In this document: positions 4,986-6,400 of the stretch, one piece after another
Numbering within the stretch: position 1 is the stretch's first letter
How the letters are laid out: every line of letters begins with the position of its first letter
Origin: Clostridiales bacterium
GTDB lineage: Bacteria > Bacillota > Clostridia > Oscillospirales > Oscillospiraceae
Direction: 5' to 3'
NCBI GenBank assembly: GCA_004558025.1
Contig: SFEG01000046.1
Location: forward strand, 1-6,400
Length of the DNA stretch: 6,400 bases
Notes under the pieces: model-generated
The model's input: only the letters and a program-made list of their open reading frames with translations
Told to the model about the DNA's origin: nothing
Databases searched by the model: none
Position numbers and translations under genes: made by a program

Positions 4986-6023
4986 ATGCACAAACACTTA
5001 ACATGGACAGACCGCCTAAAAATCGAAAAAGGCTTGAAAGAGGGCTTGAAGCCTTGCGCGATTGCTGACCGTCTGCACGTCCACAATACAACGATATACA
5101 GGGAGTTGAAGCGCGGACGCTATACGCATTTGAATTCCGACTTGACGACCGAAGAACGCTATTCGCCGGAGATCGCGCAACAGCGCTATGAAGAGAACCT
5201 AAAAGCCAAAGGCGGCGAATTGAAGATCGGCAACGATTACGAATTATCCGCCTTCATCGAAAAGAAGATCGGCGAAGAAGGCTATTCCCCCGCCGCCGTC
5301 GTCGGAGAAATCAAGCGGCTGGGGCTGACCTTCAAAACGGAGATCAGCGAAAAGACGATCTATAATTACATCGACAAAGGCATATTCTACGGGATCAGCC
5401 GCGAGAGCTTGCCGGAACACGGAGAGCGAAAGCGGAAGTATGACAAGGTGGAGCGGAAGAAAGCCGCCCGCGCGCCGCAAGGCGAAAGCATAGAAGAACG
5501 CCCGCAGGAAATCAACGATCGGCAGACCTTCGGACATTGGGAAGGCGATTGCGTATGCGGAAAGAAGCGGACGAAGGAAACCTTGTTCGTTCTTTCGGAG
5601 CGCTTGACGCGGAACGAAATTATTATCAAAATGCCGGATCAGACCGCCGCCAGCGTCGTGGCGGCGCTGAACAAATTAGAACGCCGCTTCGGGAAGAAGT
5701 TTTCACAGATATTCAAAAGCATTACGTTTGACAACGGATCGGAATTTATGGATTGCGCCGGAATTGAAAAATCCATCTACGGCAAAGACCGGAAGCGCAC
5801 GAAGGTTTACTATTGCCACCCGTACAGCGCATACGAACGCGGCACGAATGAGAACATAAACAAAATGATACGGCGGTTCTTGCCGAAAGGAACAGACTTC
5901 CGGAAAGTAACCGCCGCATATATTCAGCGCGTCGAAACGTGGATCAACAATTACCCGCGCGAGATTTTAGGCTTTGAAACGTCCGGATCGCTCTTTGAAA
6001 GATACGTCGCCGAAGCCGCTTGA
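4986..6023 (+). CDS. IS30-family DDE transposase
   Basis: This 345-residue enzyme should cut and join element ends using two metal ions. Residues 5-44 (LTWTDRLKIEKGLKEG..., IADRL, TIYRELKRG) form the IS30-type helix-turn-helix that reads the terminal repeats. The catalytic core follows: D188 in GHWEGDCVCGK, D249 in ITFDNGSEF, and E289 in YERGTNENINKMIRRFLPKGTDF. All three acidic residues are present and the frame is open throughout, so it is probably active. The D249-E289 gap is 39 residues against the classic 33; the extra residues lie around YGKDRKRTK, a variant I recall from clostridial IS30-like proteins. GGAGG at 4973-4977, 8 bases before the ATG, fixes the start. No clear terminal inverted repeats flank it, so it may be an IS, or a phage-owned transposase. 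Confidence 0.95.
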   Translation: MHKHLTWTDRLKIEKGLKEGLKPCAIADRLHVHNTTIYRELKRGRYTHLNSDLTTEERYSPEIAQQRYEENLKAKGGELKIGNDYELSAFIEKKIGEEGYSPAAVVGEIKRLGLTFKTEISEKTIYNYIDKGIFYGISRESLPEHGERKRKYDKVERKKAARAPQGESIEERPQEINDRQTFGHWEGDCVCGKKRTKETLFVLSERLTRNEIIIKMPDQTAASVVAALNKLERRFGKKFSQIFKSITFDNGSEFMDCAGIEKSIYGKDRKRTKVYYCHPYSAYERGTNENINKMIRRFLPKGTDFRKVTAAYIQRVETWINNYPREILGFETSGSLFERYVAEAA

Positions 6024-6046
6024 AGCCTTCTGAAAAAATATTTTAG

Positions 6047-6060
6047 TTTTTTCTGCTTTT
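6047..6060 (+). repeat. Direct repeat copy 2 (TTTTTTCTGCTTTT)
   Basis: Identical to 4368-4381. It lies 4 bases upstream of the TTGACT box at 6065. The preceding GAAAAAA (6032-6038) can pair with its TTTTTTC to form a weak A-T stem that might end transposase transcription. Confidence 0.4.
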
Positions 6061-6064
6061 ACTC

Positions 6065-6093
6065 TTGACTTTTGCGTGTGTTGAGAGTATCAT
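6065..6093 (+). promoter_or_regulatory. Sigma-70-type promoter upstream of the last gene
   Basis: TTGACT (6065-6070) and TATCAT (6088-6093) are spaced by 17 bases, each one base from consensus. Transcription should begin near 6100, inside the left arm of the hairpin that follows. No palindrome comparable to that at 4400-4415 fills this spacer. Confidence 0.7.
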
Positions 6094-6095
6094 TA

Positions 6096-6138
6096 AATGC
6101 AGAAGAAGCCGTTACGGTTTTTCCTGCATTATTTTTTT
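6096..6138 (+). terminator. Long hairpin with T-run: terminator of the transposase gene or leader attenuator
   Basis: Bases 6096-6111 pair with 6115-6130 over a 3-base loop (TTA): 16 positions with one mismatch and two G-T wobbles, outer arms AATGCAG/CTGCATT. Seven Ts follow (6132-6138). It would end read-through from the transposase. It also sits exactly at the predicted start of the next transcript, so it could act as a 5' structural element or attenuator there. Confidence 0.72.
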
Positions 6139-6169
6139 ATCCGAAGGCAGGCGGAAGGAGGTTAAAACA

Positions 6170-6400
6170 TTGAACGGATACAGTTATTTGACGCTGGAAC
6201 AGCGCCGCGAGATCGAAAGAATGTATGCAGAGGGTGAACGCGTTGTTGACATTGCCGCCCGTCTGAAAAGGAGCGCCGCCGCTATCTACGAAGAGTTGAA
6301 GCGCGGCTATACGGGAGAGTTTGACGGCTACGCCCGCCCGAAGTACAGCGCCGATCTTGCACAAGCGACGGTGCAAGAGAATTTCCGACGCAGAGGAAAC
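6170..6400 (+). CDS. IS30-type helix-turn-helix protein, TTG start, 3' end beyond the window
   Basis: At least 77 residues are visible. The sequence (LTLEQRREIERMYAEGERVV, then DIAARL, AAIYEELKRG, KYSADLAQATVQENFRRRG) aligns along its whole length with the N-terminus of the transposase upstream. Shared elements are LT, IE, EG, IA-RL, IY-ELKRG, YS, AQ, EN and G. It is therefore an HTH_38-like DNA-binding domain of IS30 origin. Short stand-alone proteins of this kind, with the YSADLAQ...VQENFRRRG ending, occur in clostridial phages, and this may be one. A second full transposase is the alternative, because the 3' end is not seen. AAGGAGG at 6155-6161, 8 bases before the TTG at 6170, fixes the start. 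The ribosome-binding segment nearly duplicates that of the 42-residue peptide gene. Confidence 0.85.
   Translation, partial: MNGYSYLTLEQRREIERMYAEGERVVDIAARLKRSAAAIYEELKRGYTGEFDGYARPKYSADLAQATVQENFRRRGN

Noticed and set aside
6137..6376. 79-residue minus-strand open frame at the right end
   Set aside because: It is antisense to the IS30-type helix-turn-helix gene, which has a strong ribosome binding site and clear relationship to the transposase.
1..6400. CRISPR array, tRNA or rRNA gene
   Set aside because: No regularly spaced repeats with unique spacers and no cloverleaf or rRNA-like sequence were seen on either strand.

Overview
The window reads as the late end of a temperate phage or prophage running into its regulatory region, in a bacterium of the Bacillota (Clostridia-like, moderately GC-rich). 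The basis is the set of strong AAGGAGG ribosome binding sites, TTG starts, intrinsic terminators, an LL-H-family holin, an amidase endolysin and typical Gram-positive phage gene order. Assignment below phylum is inference. All genes except one are on the + strand, and no gap without a gene exceeds about 150 bases.

Region 1 (1-1571), tail tip and start of lysis. The window opens inside a tail-fibre-like gene made of FN3/cadherin-like repeats. Its reading frame is broken near position 303-312. It overlaps (ATGA) a small protein with two carbohydrate-binding-like modules, followed by a membrane-anchored coiled-coil protein of the XhlA type.

Region 2 (1572-3443), lysis cassette. A zinc amidase endolysin carries SPOR and SH3-like C-terminal parts. 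After a leader with competing inverted repeats come two overlapping membrane proteins, the second an LL-H-family holin. A strong, probably bidirectional, terminator closes the late operon.

Region 3 (3444-4378), divergent pair. A minus-strand membrane protein with a coiled coil and a HIRAN-like domain faces a plus-strand XRE-type regulator across an 89-bp AT-rich gap. That gap holds a TATAAT box and an inverted repeat.

Region 4 (4379-4985). A perfect consensus promoter (TTGACA-17-TATAAT), with a palindrome filling its spacer, drives a TTG-initiated 42-residue membrane peptide. A possible 28-residue membrane peptide and a 61-residue ribbon-helix-helix-like protein follow. Hairpins follow the first and third of these genes.

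Region 5 (4986-6400). A full-length IS30-type DDE transposase is followed by a second sigma-70-like promoter, a long hairpin with a T-run, and a TTG-initiated gene whose product is clearly related to the transposase's DNA-binding N-terminus. That gene runs off the window. The control regions of the 42-residue peptide gene and this last gene share sequence elements, suggesting a common origin or common regulation. The least ordinary part of the window is 4395-6400: a repressor-style promoter, tiny membrane peptides, an RHH protein, an IS30 transposase and a stand-alone IS30-type DNA-binding domain.
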